DNA from: JBEBXQ01 sp040391535 | GTDB taxonomy: Bacteria > Bacteroidota > Bacteroidia > Cytophagales > Spirosomataceae | Direction of reading: 5' to 3' | Length of the DNA stretch: 32,922 bases | Assembly: GCA_040391535.1 (NCBI GenBank) | Contig: JBEBXQ010000037.1 | Span: forward strand, 1 to 32,922 | In this document: in pieces, positions 32,009 to 32,922 of the stretch | Numbering within the stretch: the stretch's first letter is position 1 | Layout: the number at the start of each line of letters is the position of its first letter | Notes under the pieces: generated by a model | Told to the model about the DNA's origin: nothing | The model's database searches: none | The model's input: only the letters and a program-made list of their open reading frames with translations | Made by a program: the position numbers and the translations under genes

Positions 32009-32236
32009 CTAATCCTTCATTTTCTCCCAGTGTTTATCAGGATCATTGCAGAAGCCATTGGGTAATAGTATAGTTATTTTAGTATCCAGGAAATAAATAG
32101 GCATATTAGGGGCTGCTGTGTATGAGTACCGATCATCTTTTAGAATTACTGCAACATACCTGTCTTCTAAATGTGAATGACCGTTATCATCTTACTCATT
32201 AGTCTCAAAAAACGAAGAATATTGATCTTGGGCCAT
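32009..32236 (-). pseudogene. Small broken gene with an in-frame stop at codon 15
   Basis: From an ATG at 32236 the frame reads MAQDQYSSFFETNE, then TAA (32194-32192), then stays open for 60 more codons, including DRYVAVILKDDRYSYTAAP and TILLPNGFCNDPDKHWEKM, to a TAG at 32009. The amino-acid pattern after the stop looks like real protein (regular charge, Trp, Cys and Gly use) and no start codon exists between the TAA and Met49. This suggests a 75-residue gene with a single nonsense change, or a C-terminal remnant. I do not recognise the family. The rest of the 408-bp gap between porin and the next gene is AT-rich. Confidence 0.45.
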
Positions 32237-32323
32237 AGAGAGAAGGAATTTTAACAAAAAGTAAAGCACATTTGTCTTTTTGTTAAATAAAGTATACTTT
32301 TAGACAACTAAACTTACAATACG

Positions 32324-32665
32324 ATGAGTAAGATGTTTAAGTCTGTGGGTATATTATTTGCTATCACCGGTATTGCGATATTTTTTATTGACGAGTCAAA
32401 AGGTTCTGAAATACCTTTGCTGACAGGGCTGTTTATGATATTTGTAAGCAAAGAAAAGAGAGAAGATGAACGTGTAAAAATTTTAAAATCTTCTTCTGCA
32501 TATATTGCATTAATTGTAGGATACGGATTTAAGCTGATGAGTACGAATCTTTACGAACATCAGGTACTTTCATTCCAGCTGACCGATATAAATCACTTCC
32601 TGATACTGGTATTTGCTTTGGCTATCTGTATTTACTATTTACGATTATTCCTTTATTGGGAATAG
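32324..32665 (+). CDS. Small membrane protein (DUF2178-like) paired with an XRE regulator
   Basis: 113 residues with three or four membrane helices (about 6-21, 28-41, 60-80, 90-110). Between helices lies a charged loop KEKREDERVKILKSSSAYIALI, which resembles DUF2178-type proteins often encoded next to small XRE-family regulators. The function of the family is unknown. The next gene starts 3 bp after the stop codon, so the pair forms one unit. No consensus -7 box with correct spacing was found upstream. Confidence 0.75.
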   Translation: MSKMFKSVGILFAITGIAIFFIDESKGSEIPLLTGLFMIFVSKEKREDERVKILKSSSAYIALIVGYGFKLMSTNLYEHQVLSFQLTDINHFLILVFALAICIYYLRLFLYWE

Positions 32666-32668
32666 CTT

Positions 32669-32881
32669 TTGAAAATGAAAAATTCTCTCAAGGTCGAACG
32701 TGCAAAACAGAATATAACGCAAGCCGAACTGGCTGATAAAGTAGGTGTTTCAAGGCAAACCATCAATTCCATCGAGATTGGCAAGTTTGTTCCATCAACA
32801 TTACTCGCTTTAAAAATTGCTTTCGTGTTCCAGACAACGGCTGACGAAATATTTACTCTGGAAGAAACTGATTGGATTTAG
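32669..32881 (+). CDS. XRE/Cro-CI family helix-turn-helix regulator
   Basis: 70 residues from the ATG at 32669; a second ATG at 32675 (MKNSLKVERAKQNITQ) would give 68 residues and matches the usual start of this group better. Nearly the whole protein is the helix-turn-helix: TQAELADKVGVSRQTINSIEIGKFVPSTLLALKIAFVFQTTADEIF. It most likely controls its own operon with the preceding membrane protein. This small-regulator plus membrane-protein pair is common in Bacteria and Archaea. The frame is complete before the window ends. Confidence 0.92.
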   Translation: MKMKNSLKVERAKQNITQAELADKVGVSRQTINSIEIGKFVPSTLLALKIAFVFQTTADEIFTLEETDWI

Positions 32882-32922
32882 GTCCTGCAGATTGTTAATA
32901 CCCTCCGCCATTTTGAATTTAA

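Noticed and set aside
1..32922. CRISPR array, insertion sequence, phage or plasmid genes
   Set aside because: No regularly spaced repeats, transposase, integrase or replication genes were seen on either strand.

Overview
The window looks like chromosomal DNA from a member of the Bacteroidota, most likely a Cytophagales/Spirosomaceae-type organism (Dyadobacter-like; the genus is a guess). Reasons: Bacteroidota-restricted families (DUF4270, DUF4907 and DUF4920 types), many SPII lipoproteins, few Shine-Dalgarno sequences, and several matches to the Bacteroidota promoter (TTG, about 19-20 bp, TAnnTTTG). The clearest promoter match lies in front of tRNA-Phe. No phage, insertion sequence, CRISPR array or rRNA was seen.

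Layout, left to right. Positions 1-2458 (minus strand): a DUF4270 lipoprotein, an ECF sigma factor with a TTG start, and an overlapping one-pass membrane protein cut by the window edge. Positions 2646-4805 (plus): an orphan LytTR regulator, a kelch lipoprotein and a DUF4907 protein; with DUF4270 these form a surface-protein neighbourhood of unknown function. Positions 4813-9154: an Lrp/AsnC regulator divergent from full-length metH, with an 11-bp inverted repeat between them. Positions 9319-10291: a shortened FecR-like membrane protein and a DUF4920 protein. Positions 10347-11449 (minus): a small acidic protein and an AIM24-family protein. Positions 11660-16847: an alpha/beta-hydrolase lipoprotein, a MacB-like permease with a small membrane partner, and gamma-glutamyltransferase. 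Positions 16976-20620: a three-gene sugar cassette (NDP-sugar epimerase-like, GT2 with membrane anchor, GT-C-like membrane protein). Positions 20638-28078: Rrf2 regulator, ABC-F ATPase, M28 peptidase, ispE, a lone cytochrome oxidase subunit III and an acyl-CoA carboxylase beta subunit. Positions 28263-28379: tRNA-Phe with its own promoter and a strong terminator. The rest holds a two-domain esterase, an outer-membrane porin, a broken small gene, and a membrane-protein/XRE-regulator pair.

Most genes are housekeeping or conserved accessory genes. I did not find an obvious new defence or mobile system. The best leads are (i) the DUF4270/LytTR/kelch/DUF4907 surface cluster with a terminator-like hairpin inside DUF4907; (ii) the divergent lrp-metH dyad; (iii) a perfect 16-bp inverted repeat inside the GT2 gene; (iv) the epimerase with Phe at the usual catalytic Tyr position; and (v) the fused alpha/beta-hydrolase-SGNH enzyme. 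All functional statements rest on recognising motifs and families by eye; no database search was run.
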